Part shown: piece after piece, positions 42,699-52,474 of the stretch
How the letters are laid out: the number at the start of each line of letters is the position of its first letter
Position numbering within the stretch: position 1 is the first letter of the stretch
NCBI GenBank assembly: GCA_023443515.1
Contig: JAEZUC010000059.1
Span: 1-54,754, forward strand
DNA: 54,754 nucleotides
DNA from: Bacillota bacterium
GTDB taxonomy: Bacteria > Bacillota > Clostridia > Acetivibrionales > DSM-1351
Reading direction: 5' to 3'
Notes under the pieces: model-generated
The model's input: the letters and a program-made list of their open reading frames with translations, nothing else
Database searches by the model: none
What the model was told of the DNA's origin: nothing
Position numbers and translations under genes: made by a program

Positions 42699-43196
42699 AT
42701 GCCTACAACAAAGTTTCAGAAAGTAGTATTTGCATTTATAACCGTGGTAATTACGGTCCATTGTTTTGTGTTCTATAATCTTGCAATTGAGATGGGGGGG
42801 ATGTCAAATCAGGTATTTATAGAATCTCGCAAAGTAATTGGTATCGAGTTCTTGTTTGCTTTTTTACTTGAAATACTTATTGTCGGTCCGCTTGCAGAAA
42901 AAATGGCTTTTCGAATTATAAACCCGAGAGATGAAAAACCATATATTATAACAACTGCTATAATATGTTCAACGGTGGTGCTTATGTGTCCAATGATGAG
43001 CTTTATTGCAACAATTTTATATAACGGGATAAGCACAGAGTTTATTGCTCAGTGGATGCAGAAAATTGTATTTAATTTTCCGTTTGCATTATTAACACAG
43101 CTGTTTTTTATACAGCCTTTTGTTAGATTTCTCTTTGGTGCAATCTTTAGAGAAAAGACAAAAGAAGCCTCTGAATTTAATTTAGAATCAAATTAA
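42699..43196 (+). CDS. DUF2798 membrane protein
   Basis: 165 residues with four membrane helices arranged as two DUF2798-like pairs (FQKVVFAFITVVITVHCFVF; LLTQLFFIQPFVRFLFGAIF). The function is unknown. ATG 42699 has AAAGGGA 6 bp upstream; an in-frame start at 42654 would add 15 residues without a ribosome site. It is a single-gene unit followed by a hairpin terminator about 90 bp downstream. Confidence 0.78.
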   Translation: MPTTKFQKVVFAFITVVITVHCFVFYNLAIEMGGMSNQVFIESRKVIGIEFLFAFLLEILIVGPLAEKMAFRIINPRDEKPYIITTAIICSTVVLMCPMMSFIATILYNGISTEFIAQWMQKIVFNFPFALLTQLFFIQPFVRFLFGAIFREKTKEASEFNLESN

Positions 43197-43283
43197 CAAG
43201 AAATTAACTATTTCAAAATAGTCAATTAATAAAAAACGTATAAAATAATAACAAACCTTATTCATAAGGTACATCCTTTTAAT

Positions 43284-43311
43284 AGCTCCGTGAATAACGG
43301 GGCTTTATTTC
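43284..43311 (+). terminator. Intrinsic terminator
   Basis: AGCTCCGT (43284-43291) pairs with ACGGGGCT (43297-43304) with one G-T pair, then TTTATTT. The rest of the 362-bp gap to the next gene holds a GTCCG...CGGAC dyad near 43392-43420 and otherwise nothing I recognise. Confidence 0.72.
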
Positions 43312-43558
43312 CCTAATTTCCCTTAATTGATTTTAAATGTAAAGAATGGTAAAATAAAAACAAGCTAATCCATCTATAATTTCTAATCTATAAGTCCGTA
43401 ACACTATAAGAGGTGCGGACAATGTTATACACGTCACAGAGCTTAAAATTAAAAAATCACTTTTAAACATCCATGAATATTTTTGATAAATACGAAATTA
43501 ATTATATTTCAGGTTGATAGTATTGAATTATCAAAAATAATTTTTAGGAGGATTTTGT

Positions 43559-44551
43559 ATGAAAAGAAAAATTTCTTTACTATTAGTACTGATGCTAATT
43601 ATCAGTTCACTCAGCATTAGTACTATTGAGGCGGCTACAGTTTACGGGGACGTTGATTCCAGCGGTACTGTAGACTCATTGGACTTTGCAGCTATGAAGT
43701 CTCATTTGCTTGGTATTAAGACTATTACAAATACTATTGCTGCAGACGTAGATGGTGATGGTAGCATTACAGCTCTTGACATTGCATTGTTCAAGAAATT
43801 TCTGTTGGGTCAGATATCAAAATTCCCTGTTGATTCAGTAGCTCAACCGAAATTCCATTGTTTCTTATTATTAGGTCAATCAAATATGGAGGGTTATCCT
43901 AAGGCTTTGGACTCCGATAAAGTTGAAGACCCAAGAGTGCTTGTATTGGGGTACGATAATAACCCTGCTCTTGGAAGAGTTACAGACCAGTGGGACATAG
44001 CATGTCCACCGCTGCATTCCACTTATCAAGGTGCAATAGGGCCTGGTGACTGGTTTGCAAAAACTATTGTACAAAAAATACCACAGGGTGATACTATAGG
44101 TCTGATACCTTGTGCTATTAACGGTGAGAGAATCGAGACTTTCCTGAAGTCCGGAGGTTCAAAATATAATTGGATTCTCAACCGTGCAAAGCTCGCCCAG
44201 CAAAAGGGAGGGGTAATTGAAGGTATCCTCTTCCACCAAGGTGAGTCAAATAATGGTGACACTAGTTGGCCTGGTAAGGTAAATACATTGGTAGAAGATC
44301 TGAAAAAGGATCTAAACCTGGGGGATGTTCCTTTTATTGCAGGAGAATTGCTTTACAGTGGCGGCTGTGCAGGACATAATACACTGGTGAATAAATTGCC
44401 TTCTATTGTAAAGAATTGTTACGTAGTTTCTGCAAACGGATTGGTGGTTGATCCGTCAGATACACAGTGGAAGCTGCATTTTGGTCACGATTCACAGGTA
44501 ACACTGGGCAAGAGATATGCGGAAAAGATGATTCAAGCCCTCGGCTGGTAA
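43559..44551 (+). CDS. Secreted dockerin-bearing acetyl esterase, CE6/SASA-like
   Basis: 330 residues. Signal peptide (1-25, ending IEA). A type I dockerin at 28-90 has two calcium-loop repeats (GDVDSSGTVDSLDFAAMKSH; ADVDGDGSITALDIALFKKF). An SGNH-type esterase of the carbohydrate esterase 6 / SASA kind follows: LLGQSNMEG with S108, FHQGESN (H226-E229) and a late LHFGHDSQ (H307 or H310). It would remove acetyl groups from xylan or related sugars while held in the cellulosome. The dockerin is N-terminal; most are C-terminal. TAGGAGGA precedes the ATG. The next gene is another secreted glycan enzyme. Confidence 0.9.
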   Translation: MKRKISLLLVLMLIISSLSISTIEAATVYGDVDSSGTVDSLDFAAMKSHLLGIKTITNTIAADVDGDGSITALDIALFKKFLLGQISKFPVDSVAQPKFHCFLLLGQSNMEGYPKALDSDKVEDPRVLVLGYDNNPALGRVTDQWDIACPPLHSTYQGAIGPGDWFAKTIVQKIPQGDTIGLIPCAINGERIETFLKSGGSKYNWILNRAKLAQQKGGVIEGILFHQGESNNGDTSWPGKVNTLVEDLKKDLNLGDVPFIAGELLYSGGCAGHNTLVNKLPSIVKNCYVVSANGLVVDPSDTQWKLHFGHDSQVTLGKRYAEKMIQALGW

Positions 44552-44680
44552 GGCAAAAAAGGGTTACATTAGCATATATGAGTACTATCAATCTGAATAT
44601 TATATAACTGAAATATAAAAGCTTAACATCATAAGCTTTATAGAACTCGAAGATATTTAAATTATTTACTAGGGGGAAAT

Positions 44681-46186
44681 ATGATTAGAAAAATAACCGT
44701 TTTATTTATAGTTATGCTTACTGTGTTAATACTAGGCACTTCTGTGGCCTTTGCTGAAATAAACATAATCAATAATGGTACAAATTTTGGAGGAGTACAG
44801 GCACACGGCGGGAGCATCATCAAGGTAGGCGATACATATTATTGGTATGGAGAAAACCGTGATGCAAATAACCTGTTTGTATCAGTAAAGGTATATTCGT
44901 CAACAAATCTTGTCAATTGGGTAGACAGGGGAGACGCCTTATCAAAATCATCAGCTGCAGAGCTTAACTACTGCAATATTGAACGACCGAAGGTTATGTA
45001 TAATGCATCAACCAATCAATATGTAATGTGGATGCATTACGAAAACGGCAGGGACTATTCATTGGCAAGGGCAGCTGTAGCATATAGTACAAGTCCTACA
45101 GGGCCGTTTACCTATCTGGGAAGTTTCAGACCCAATAATAACATGTCAAGAGATTGCACTACATTTGTGGATACTGATGGAACAGGATATTTTATATCTG
45201 CCGCAAACGAAAATGCTGATTTGATAGTTTACAGGCTTACATCTGATTATAAATCAATATCTTCACAAGTGGTAACTCTTTGGCCGGGACAAAAAAGAGA
45301 AGCTCCATGCATGTTTAAACGTGATAACACGTATTATCTGATAACATCCGGGTGCACGGGATGGAGTCCAAACCAGCAGAAATACGCTACTTCTACATCA
45401 ATATCCTCAGGATGGACGGATTTAACAAATATAGGCAATTCAACCTGCTATGACTCTCAGGGGGCGTGTGTTTTCCCGGTAGGCCAGAATTTTGTTTACC
45501 TCACCGATAGATGGGCTGGTGCGTGGGGAGGAAAGGTCAGTGATTCGTCATACCTGATGCTACCTTTACTATTTAACGGAACATCAGTATCTCTCAACTA
45601 CGCAGATACGCTAAAGGTGGTGGCGGAATTTGGGGCCATTGCCAATGATTATCGCAAATATACATTCGAAGGCGTGCTGACAAGCGCTGACCCTTATCAA
45701 TGGAACGTAAGCCAACCTTCATCAACTGATATACAAGTACTCTCGGTAGACGGAGATAAGGCTCTTCAAATGTCAGATAGCACTACATCCGGATATTGTT
45801 ATGCATATAAGGATTTCCCGGCAAAAAATGGTGTAGTTACGTTTAATGTGAGCTTTAAATATACCGATACCGGGAGATGGGATAGAATCAGGCTTTACAA
45901 TGGAACCAACATTGGAATAGATATTATTAATTTTGAAGAAGGGCTTGGTTGGCTTACGGGAGCTTCTACAAGAAATGTAATACAAAATATTTTAGCAAAG
46001 ACGTGGTATAATTTAAAAATTGTTGCCGATATCTCTACTCAGAAATTTGATGTATACATTAATAATAATCTTATAAAATCAGGCTGCCCATTTACAGGTT
46101 ACGTTACTCAGTTTGACAGAATTGCGCTGGACACCGGAAACAGTTTTACAAATACCGCCGTATATGACGATATAATCATAAATTAA
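44681..46186 (+). CDS. Secreted GH43-like glycosidase (galactanase-type) with C-terminal beta-sandwich
   Basis: 501 residues. Signal peptide (1-25, ending AFA). Residues 30-310 form a five-bladed propeller like GH43 subfamily 24: HGGSIIKVGDTYYWYGENRD, LNYCNIERPKVMYN, MSRDCTTFVDTDGTGYFIS and KREAPCMFKRDNTYYLIT. These recall exo-beta-1,3-galactanases. Residues 325-501 form a lectin-like beta sandwich (RIRLYNGTNIGIDI). There is no dockerin, unlike its neighbour, so it is probably free or wall-bound. GH43 class is likely; substrate is inferred. It ends at a terminator shared with the opposite gene. Confidence 0.82.
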   Translation: MIRKITVLFIVMLTVLILGTSVAFAEINIINNGTNFGGVQAHGGSIIKVGDTYYWYGENRDANNLFVSVKVYSSTNLVNWVDRGDALSKSSAAELNYCNIERPKVMYNASTNQYVMWMHYENGRDYSLARAAVAYSTSPTGPFTYLGSFRPNNNMSRDCTTFVDTDGTGYFISAANENADLIVYRLTSDYKSISSQVVTLWPGQKREAPCMFKRDNTYYLITSGCTGWSPNQQKYATSTSISSGWTDLTNIGNSTCYDSQGACVFPVGQNFVYLTDRWAGAWGGKVSDSSYLMLPLLFNGTSVSLNYADTLKVVAEFGAIANDYRKYTFEGVLTSADPYQWNVSQPSSTDIQVLSVDGDKALQMSDSTTSGYCYAYKDFPAKNGVVTFNVSFKYTDTGRWDRIRLYNGTNIGIDIINFEEGLGWLTGASTRNVIQNILAKTWYNLKIVADISTQKFDVYINNNLIKSGCPFTGYVTQFDRIALDTGNSFTNTAVYDDIIIN

Positions 46187-46209
46187 ATAACTTAAAATAA
46201 CTTAAAAGG

Positions 46210-46250
46210 AACTGATTGTTGTACTATTAATTATACAGCAGTCAGTTTTC
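46210..46250. terminator. Bidirectional terminator
   Basis: AACTGATTGTTGTA (46210-46223) pairs with TACAGCAGTCAGTT (46234-46247) with two G-T pairs. It is followed by TTC on the plus strand and lies at the end of both convergent genes. Confidence 0.75.
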
Positions 46251-46604
46251 TTAATTTACACTGGTGTTTGTTCTTTCATATAATATCTCTTCAATTATAG
46301 TAGCATACAAAGCACCCTCGTTTTTCCTGAGTCTTGTAAGCAAATCTTTTATATATGTGTCATTTTTTAAAAGTCTTGCTTTCATATTCTGTTTAATCCC
46401 TTCAAGTCCCTCAGTAGCGGGGATGTAGTCTTTAAACACCCTCTCTTCCACTTGGTCACAATAGACATAGGTGTTAAGGGAATCTCCTTTTAACCTGATC
46501 CAGATTCCGTTACTGTCACTTTCTATAAATCTTCCTTCAAAAATTAGACCGTCTTTAATATCTATATAGTAAAGCTTTTCGTTTTTAGAAAATATATTAT
46601 TCAT
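46251..46604 (-). CDS. Hypothetical 117-residue protein
   Basis: The N-terminal 55 residues form a predicted small beta barrel (KLYYIDIKDGLIFEGRFIES, IWIRLKGDSLNTYVYCDQVE). The C-terminal 50 are helical and charged (MKARLLKNDTYIKDLLTRLR). No family was recognised. AAAGGCGG precedes the ATG at 46604. It is divergent from gerA, with about 155 bp between, so both promoters lie there. An expression link with sporulation is possible but not shown. Confidence 0.6.
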   Translation of the reverse strand: MNNIFSKNEKLYYIDIKDGLIFEGRFIESDSNGIWIRLKGDSLNTYVYCDQVEERVFKDYIPATEGLEGIKQNMKARLLKNDTYIKDLLTRLRKNEGALYATIIEEILYERTNTSVN

Positions 46605-46759
46605 ATAAACCGCCTTTGCATTTTTATGTGTATATATATTATTCTTATTTATATAAAAACTTTCTCATATTTTGAGCATATTTGCAAAAATTACTTCGAA
46701 TACCTTTTTTAAAATATTCTTATACTAACTACAACTAAAAAGAGATTAAGGTGAACAAT

Positions 46760-48529
46760 ATGAGTAAAGAGAAAGGTTTTATAAAGACCCTGTTTTCATA
46801 TATAACGTATAAAGAAAAAAAACCCGTAAAACATTTTTATATACCTGAAATAGATAATGAAGATACTAAAACTCAGCAAGATAAAAATACAACAGTAAAA
46901 CGAGAAAGTCAAAAAAACAGAAGGATAAAGAAGCCTGTTCCTGTTTCAGAGTCAAGTAAGGAAAGTAAACCCGAATACGAAAAGGCTGACGACGAGAAAA
47001 TATCTGTAAACATTGAAGAAAACATAAAGTACATCAAGCATAAATTTAATTCTCCTGTTAATAAAGATATTGTTATAAGGGAATTGACGGTTGCAAAAAA
47101 ATATAAAGCATTTATTGCATATATTGACGGAATGGTCGACAGGATAACCATAAACAACTTTATATTAAGGGCGCTAATGGTAAACGGTGAGAAATTTGAT
47201 GAAGATTCCGATGATAAATGCAAGCTGGATTTTATATTGACCAACATATTGCAGACCAACCAGGCAAAAAAGGTAGATAGTCCTGATGAATTCATGTACG
47301 AAATTCTCTCAGGAAATACACTGTTGTATGTTGATGGGTGTGACTTTTATATTTCCAGCGAAACAAAGGGCTATGACAAAAGGGGAGTGGAGAAACCTCT
47401 TATCGAAGGAGTAGTCCTTGGAGCACAGGAAGCCTTTAATGAAAATCTGAGGACAAACGTAACACTTATCAGAAAATTGATAAAGAATAACAACCTTACT
47501 ACCGAATTTATTAAGGTTGGGAATGTAAACAAACAGTTATGCGCTGTTGTATCCATAAAAGGAATAACTAATCCTGCAATAACAGAAGAGGTAAAGCGAA
47601 GGATAAAAAACATTAAAAGCGATATGGTGCTTGGGGACGGAATTCTAGAACAGTTTATAGAGGATAATCCATATTCAATTGTCCCAACCATATTAAGTAC
47701 TGAAAGGCCTGACCGAGCCGCATCACATATACTGGAAGGAAAGGTTGCAATACTTGTTGAAGGAGCACCCTTTGCAAAAATTGTTCCTGTAACTCTTCCA
47801 GCAATTATGCACAGTCCTGAGGATGCATATATGAGATGGCCATATGGCACTTTAATAAGGTTAATAAGGTTTGTAGCCGCGTTTATTGCTACATTACTGC
47901 CGGGTCTTTATGTTGCCATTACCAATTTCCATCAGGAAATGATACCTACAGAGCTTCTGATTGCCATAGCAAAAGCAAAAGAGAATGTACCCTTTCCAAC
48001 AATAGTTGAGGTAGTATTGATGGAATTGTCCTTTGAACTTATAAGGGAGGCTGGAATAAGGATTCCGGGTATAATCGGTAACACACTGGGTATTATCGGT
48101 GCATTGATTCTCGGACAGGCGGCCGTTCAGGCCAATATTGTAAGTCCTGTTTTGATAATTGTTGTTTCTGTAACGGGACTTGGCAACTTTGCAATACCAA
48201 ACTACAGCCTGGCATTAGCGGCGAGAGTTTCCCGCTTTTGTTTTATTATTTTGGGAGCGTTACTCGGGTTTTATGGAATAAGTATTGGTATTGCTTTGTT
48301 TGTTATACTGATTACCAATATCAAATCATTTGGAGTGCCTTTTTTTGCTCCTGTTGCCCCTAAAACAAAAGAAAGTAGTGACTTATTCATTAAAAAACCT
48401 GTATGGCAACAAATTTACAGACCGGATTATTTAAATGCTTTAAAACAGAAAAGACAAGCCAAGATATCAAGACAGTGGACTATGGAAGAGCCAAAATACA
48501 GCTATGAAAGGGATGAAGAGGATGATTAA
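46760..48529 (+). CDS. gerA: Spore germination receptor subunit A (GerA/GerKA family)
   Basis: 589 residues. A polar, lysine- and glutamate-rich N-terminal tail (1-80) is followed by the GerA cytoplasmic domain (80-350; VYVDG-like LLYVDGCDFYIS) and about five membrane helices (360-540, with PFPTIVEVVLMELSFELIRE). It acts in the spore inner membrane with GerB and GerC to sense germinants. ATG 46760 follows TAAGGTG. A weak sigma-G-like pair (GCATA, then AATAC 17-18 bp later) lies near 46675-46705. The stop overlaps the gerB start, as usual for these operons. Confidence 0.93.
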   Translation: MSKEKGFIKTLFSYITYKEKKPVKHFYIPEIDNEDTKTQQDKNTTVKRESQKNRRIKKPVPVSESSKESKPEYEKADDEKISVNIEENIKYIKHKFNSPVNKDIVIRELTVAKKYKAFIAYIDGMVDRITINNFILRALMVNGEKFDEDSDDKCKLDFILTNILQTNQAKKVDSPDEFMYEILSGNTLLYVDGCDFYISSETKGYDKRGVEKPLIEGVVLGAQEAFNENLRTNVTLIRKLIKNNNLTTEFIKVGNVNKQLCAVVSIKGITNPAITEEVKRRIKNIKSDMVLGDGILEQFIEDNPYSIVPTILSTERPDRAASHILEGKVAILVEGAPFAKIVPVTLPAIMHSPEDAYMRWPYGTLIRLIRFVAAFIATLLPGLYVAITNFHQEMIPTELLIAIAKAKENVPFPTIVEVVLMELSFELIREAGIRIPGIIGNTLGIIGALILGQAAVQANIVSPVLIIVVSVTGLGNFAIPNYSLALAARVSRFCFIILGALLGFYGISIGIALFVILITNIKSFGVPFFAPVAPKTKESSDLFIKKPVWQQIYRPDYLNALKQKRQAKISRQWTMEEPKYSYERDEEDD

Positions 48530-49634
48530 GGAAGGGAAATTCGGGACAGCAGAAGCAATTTACCTGATTACTCTTGTAATAGCATCAAAAGCTTTTTATA
48601 CAAGTATACGTGTTATGATTAAGAACACAGGAACAGCCGCATGGTATATGACCCTTGTATCAGGTTTAGTAAGTCTGATATTTTTTCTTCTGATATCCTT
48701 GGTTATGAAAAGGTTCCCGGGGAAAAACCTGGTTGATATATTCGAACTGGTTACAGGTAGATTTTTTGGAAAGATATTAACCCTTTTATTTTCGGCATAT
48801 TATTTATACTATGCAGGCTCTAGTCTTAGGGAATTCTTGGAAATGATAAAAGCATATAACCTGCCCTATACACCGCCAAGCTTAATAATTTTTGCTTTTA
48901 TGGCTGTTGTTGTAATTTTGGCGTATATAGGGCTGGAAGCTATAGCACGGTTGGCATCAGTTAGCTTTTATCCTATATTTATAGGAATAGCTTTGATTCT
49001 ATTTCTAGCATTTCCTTATTATCATGTAAGAGCGGTATTTCCAATTGGTGGCTATGGTATTGCAGAAACAATAAAATCAGGTTTTTTCAGAAGCTCAGCT
49101 TATGATGAAGTTATCATTTTGGCATTTATTATAAATTCAATTAACGGTGTAAAGACCTTTAAGAAAGTTGGGGTTTATAGTATTGTTATCTCCGGCATTG
49201 TTTTCTTATTTACGTGCTTATGCAATATTATGGCCTTTGACTATACCATGGCAAGCGAAAATGTATCAGATCTTTTTCAGTTAGCCAGAGTCATATATTT
49301 CAGCAGGTTCTTTCAAAGAATTGAATCAGTATTCCTTTTTATTTGGATTATTGCATCTCTGATAACTGTCGGACTGGCATTCTATATAGCTATTAGTAGT
49401 TTTTGCCGAGCATTCAGGATTAGTAATCACAGGCCTTTGATTTTGCAATTTGCATTTTTAACATTTATGGTGACCTTGTTACCTGAGGGCCTTATACAAC
49501 TTGCAAAAACAAATATAGTGGTTATGCGTGAATATAGCATGATTTTGATTTATGGAATACCCATACTGATTTTATTAATCTCCGTAATTTTTGGCAAAAG
49601 GGGGGATAGACAATGCGCAAAGTCAGTAAAGTAA
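48522..49634 (+). CDS. gerB: Spore germination receptor subunit B, amino-acid permease-like
   Basis: 370 residues with ten membrane helices. The N-terminus MIKEGKFGTAEAIYLITLVI is typical for the GerB (endospore germination permease) family. It is the likely germinant-binding subunit. ATG 48522 is chosen to fit this N-terminus; an upstream ATG at 48504 would add six residues. It overlaps gerA by 8 bp and gerC by 22 bp. Confidence 0.92.
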   Translation: MIKEGKFGTAEAIYLITLVIASKAFYTSIRVMIKNTGTAAWYMTLVSGLVSLIFFLLISLVMKRFPGKNLVDIFELVTGRFFGKILTLLFSAYYLYYAGSSLREFLEMIKAYNLPYTPPSLIIFAFMAVVVILAYIGLEAIARLASVSFYPIFIGIALILFLAFPYYHVRAVFPIGGYGIAETIKSGFFRSSAYDEVIILAFIINSINGVKTFKKVGVYSIVISGIVFLFTCLCNIMAFDYTMASENVSDLFQLARVIYFSRFFQRIESVFLFIWIIASLITVGLAFYIAISSFCRAFRISNHRPLILQFAFLTFMVTLLPEGLIQLAKTNIVVMREYSMILIYGIPILILLISVIFGKRGDRQCAKSVK

Positions 49635-50920
49635 TTGTATTATTAATTACAGTTGCATACATTTTAACAGGCTGTACCACAGATAGTAAAAATATAGACG
49701 ATCAGGCATACGCAATAATGGTTGGAATTGACAAGGGAGTAAATAACAAAATAAGGGTGACTGTTCAGTTTCCTACGTATAAAGGAGGGGGAAACGGTGG
49801 TTCTCCAGGTGCCGGAGGAGGGGGCGGAGGAAGTGAAGAAAAAGAATCCGGTCAGGTCGACGGTACTATAGTTACAACAGTAGAATGTTCAACAGTACTG
49901 GAAGGGATAAATCTACTTAGTACTTCAACCTCTAGGCATATATCCCTTTTTCATTGTAAGGCCATTATTTTCTCAGAGCAATTAGCATATGATGGAATAA
50001 ACTTTTATTTGTCTGATTTTGCCAGATTCAGAGAAACCAGACGTATTGCAACCATAGGTATATGCCGGGGAACAGCGGAAGAGTATATCATGGAGAATAA
50101 AACACTGATTGGTGAAAATATTGCTAAATCAATAGAACTTTTATTTGCACAATCAAGAAATTCGGGACTGTTCCCTATAATGGGATTTACGAAATTTTAC
50201 AAATCCACTATATCGCCTTATTCTCAGGCATATTCACTTTATATGGGTATAAACAATTTCAAGAACCTGGAAAAGAAAAATAAAGGGCAAGGTACTCCGC
50301 TTAATACCAATGAGGAGTATTACCCAGGCGAAGTCCCTAAGAAAGGCAACAAAAAGCAAGAAATGATAGGGACAGCTATATTTAATGGGGATAAGCTGAC
50401 CGGTACTCTGAATGCAGATGAAACCCGTTATTTTATGATGGTTGTAAACGAGTTTAAGCATGGAATTTTGACTATTGAGGACAAAAAGCATCGCGGAATG
50501 GCTATACCCTTTGATTTGCGTCCGGGAAGAAAGCCCGATATCAAAGTAAGGTTTGATAAGAGTACACCCATAATTGATATAAATCTTAATATTGAAGCTG
50601 ACATAGTAGGTATACAAAGCGGTATGCACTATGAAAGCATAGATAAAATAAATGAATTAAACGAACAATTAAAGGCTTCTATACAAGACGGAGTACAAAA
50701 AACCGTAGAAAAAGTCCAGAAGCAAATGGGAACAGATATTTTTGGTTTTGGTTATTATGCGGCAAGTAAATTTATAACAATAAACGATTTTGAAAAATAT
50801 AACTGGTTATCACATTTTATAGATGCAAAGATAAATGTAGTTGTGCATACCAATGTAAGAAGAACGGGACTTATGGCTGAAAGTTTGCCGGTCAGATACC
50901 GTGAAAAAACTGCAAAATAG
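49613..50920 (+). CDS. gerC: Spore germination lipoprotein subunit C (Ger(x)C)
   Basis: 435 residues. Lipoprotein signal with lipobox LTGC (C21). Three GerC domains follow, with family patterns YAIMVGIDKG, LFHCKAIIFSE, and a late HYESIDKINELNEQLKASIQ. An unusual glycine-rich insertion lies at about 56-75 (YKGGGNGGSPGAGGGGGGSE), probably a disordered loop in domain 1. It is anchored on the outer face of the spore inner membrane. It overlaps gerB and is followed 11 bp later by a small membrane-protein gene. Confidence 0.92.
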   Translation: MRKVSKVIVLLITVAYILTGCTTDSKNIDDQAYAIMVGIDKGVNNKIRVTVQFPTYKGGGNGGSPGAGGGGGGSEEKESGQVDGTIVTTVECSTVLEGINLLSTSTSRHISLFHCKAIIFSEQLAYDGINFYLSDFARFRETRRIATIGICRGTAEEYIMENKTLIGENIAKSIELLFAQSRNSGLFPIMGFTKFYKSTISPYSQAYSLYMGINNFKNLEKKNKGQGTPLNTNEEYYPGEVPKKGNKKQEMIGTAIFNGDKLTGTLNADETRYFMMVVNEFKHGILTIEDKKHRGMAIPFDLRPGRKPDIKVRFDKSTPIIDINLNIEADIVGIQSGMHYESIDKINELNEQLKASIQDGVQKTVEKVQKQMGTDIFGFGYYAASKFITINDFEKYNWLSHFIDAKINVVVHTNVRRTGLMAESLPVRYREKTAK

Positions 50921-50931
50921 GAGTAAGAGAG

Positions 50932-51099
50932 ATGTTATATATAATGATGTTTTTAATGCTTATAAGCGGATATTATACGTTTACTTTCGGAATTAGTCAG
51001 ATAAAACAGAAAAACAGACTGGGAGGCTTCAGTACGATCGTAGTTGCCGTGTTTGGTACAATAATACCAATGGTCATTTTGTATATGAAGAATAAATAA
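50932..51099 (+). CDS. Small two-helix membrane protein at the end of the ger operon
   Basis: 55 residues with two hydrophobic helices (MLYIMMFLMLISGYYTFTFG and IVVAVFGTIIPMVILYM) joined by a polar loop (QIKQKNRLGGF). It starts 11 bp after gerC with GGAGTAAGAGAG upstream. Some ger operons carry a fourth small gene (gerD- or gerVB-like extras) that changes receptor function; this one could do the same. No family was recognised. Confidence 0.65.
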   Translation: MLYIMMFLMLISGYYTFTFGISQIKQKNRLGGFSTIVVAVFGTIIPMVILYMKNK

Positions 51100-51128
51100 A
51101 GGATAACCGCTTTAAAAATGGAGGTAAT

Positions 51129-52034
51129 ATGAGAAAAGACAGACGATGGAAAAACTCAACGGTAGCTATTACAAGGAATGATAATGAGGCAATTGCTATA
51201 AAAGAAGCTATTGAACTCCTTCAGGTTTTACCTGCAATCGGTAAAGAGGACGTTGTTGTCATTACTCCAAACTGGGTGAATAATAAGAAAAGTCCTGATT
51301 CCGGGGTAGTTGTGGGGCCGGAAAGTTTAAGACAGATTATATCCATGATAAAGCAACGACAACCCAAAAGAATTGTAGTTGCAACCGGCACTGCAGATGG
51401 TGAAACTGCTGATGTAATGAACAATGTAGGGTTTGGAAAGGTAATAAGGGATGAAGGAGTAGAGTTTATTGATCTTAATCATGGACCCTTTATACGTTTG
51501 AACCTCAACCATTCAATTGTCACATCTACCAATATAAATAAGCTTCTGGAAGAGGTTACGATACTCATTTCTTTTACACAGCTAAAGCAACACGAAGAAG
51601 CTACAATATCCTCTGCAATTAAAAATATAGCGTTGGGGTGGCCTCCCGCAGATGAACATGGTCATCCAAAGAAAAACTGCGGAATCCATAAAGAACTGCA
51701 TGGCTTTATATCAGCAATGGCGGAGCAAATACCTATTGACTTGTCCATAGTAAGTGCGAGTCCGGCAATGATAGGAACAGGCCCTACAAAAGGTATAGCA
51801 CGCCATACGGGACTGGTGGTTGCCGGGTGCGATCCGGTAGCAGCTGACACTGTAGCAGCACGACTTCTGGGTTTCAAACCCCAGGCAATACGATATTTAT
51901 TTGAATGTAGCAATAAGAAAATTGGTGAAAGTGATATAGAAAAAATCACTATTGAGGGAATACCTTTGATAGAGGCAGAAAACATATTCAGCCAGGTAGC
52001 ATATGGAGATAGTCTCTCGGTAGACAAAGGATAG
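51129..52034 (+). CDS. DUF362 domain protein
   Basis: 301 residues. DUF362 pattern: VVVITPNWVNNKKSPDSGVV near the N-terminus, RIVVATGTADGETADV in the middle, SFTQLKQHEEATISSAIKNI and GLVVAGCDPVAADTVAARLL late. No iron-sulfur cluster cysteine set is visible. Family members are poorly characterised; some bind ferredoxin-type clusters, this one does not. GGAGG precedes the ATG. It may be co-transcribed with the small VOC gene 21 bp downstream. Confidence 0.82.
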   Translation: MRKDRRWKNSTVAITRNDNEAIAIKEAIELLQVLPAIGKEDVVVITPNWVNNKKSPDSGVVVGPESLRQIISMIKQRQPKRIVVATGTADGETADVMNNVGFGKVIRDEGVEFIDLNHGPFIRLNLNHSIVTSTNINKLLEEVTILISFTQLKQHEEATISSAIKNIALGWPPADEHGHPKKNCGIHKELHGFISAMAEQIPIDLSIVSASPAMIGTGPTKGIARHTGLVVAGCDPVAADTVAARLLGFKPQAIRYLFECSNKKIGESDIEKITIEGIPLIEAENIFSQVAYGDSLSVDKG

Positions 52035-52055
52035 AATAAAAAAAGGAGTTGCTAT

Positions 52056-52454
52056 ATGAAAAGTATAATACCCAATATATCAGTAGATAATTGCCAAGAG
52101 GCTGTGGAATTCTACAAAAATGTTTTTGGAGGAGAACTTAAAAATATTAAAATTGCGGATAAACAAGAAATGTTCAAAGGACATGAAGGTAAGGTAATGC
52201 ATTCAGAACTTTATATGGGTGAAAATTGTGTTATGTATTTTACAGATATTTTCGGTGACAAGTCACAAGGTACCCATATACAAATGATTTTAGGAATGGA
52301 TTCAAAGCAGGAAATAGAGAAGGTTTATGCTGATTTGGTTAAGGAAGGGAAAGCAGAATATGAGCTTCAAAAAACCTTTTGGGGATCGTACCATGCTGTA
52401 GTAAAGGATAAGTACGGAATAACTTGGGGGCTTGATTATACTGAAAAAGAGTGA
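52056..52454 (+). CDS. VOC/PhnB-like protein
   Basis: 132 residues. One full glyoxalase/PhnB-type VOC fold in two beta-alpha-beta halves (SVDNCQEAVEFYKNVFGGEL; YHAVVKDKYGITWGLDYT). The likely active-site positions (e.g. H49 in KVMHSELYMG) are partly kept. PhnB-like proteins of this size are dimeric and their substrate is unknown. AAAAGGAG precedes the ATG. A strong terminator follows. Confidence 0.83.
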   Translation: MKSIIPNISVDNCQEAVEFYKNVFGGELKNIKIADKQEMFKGHEGKVMHSELYMGENCVMYFTDIFGDKSQGTHIQMILGMDSKQEIEKVYADLVKEGKAEYELQKTFWGSYHAVVKDKYGITWGLDYTEKE

Positions 52455-52474
52455 TAGTAAAATTGGAAAATAGT

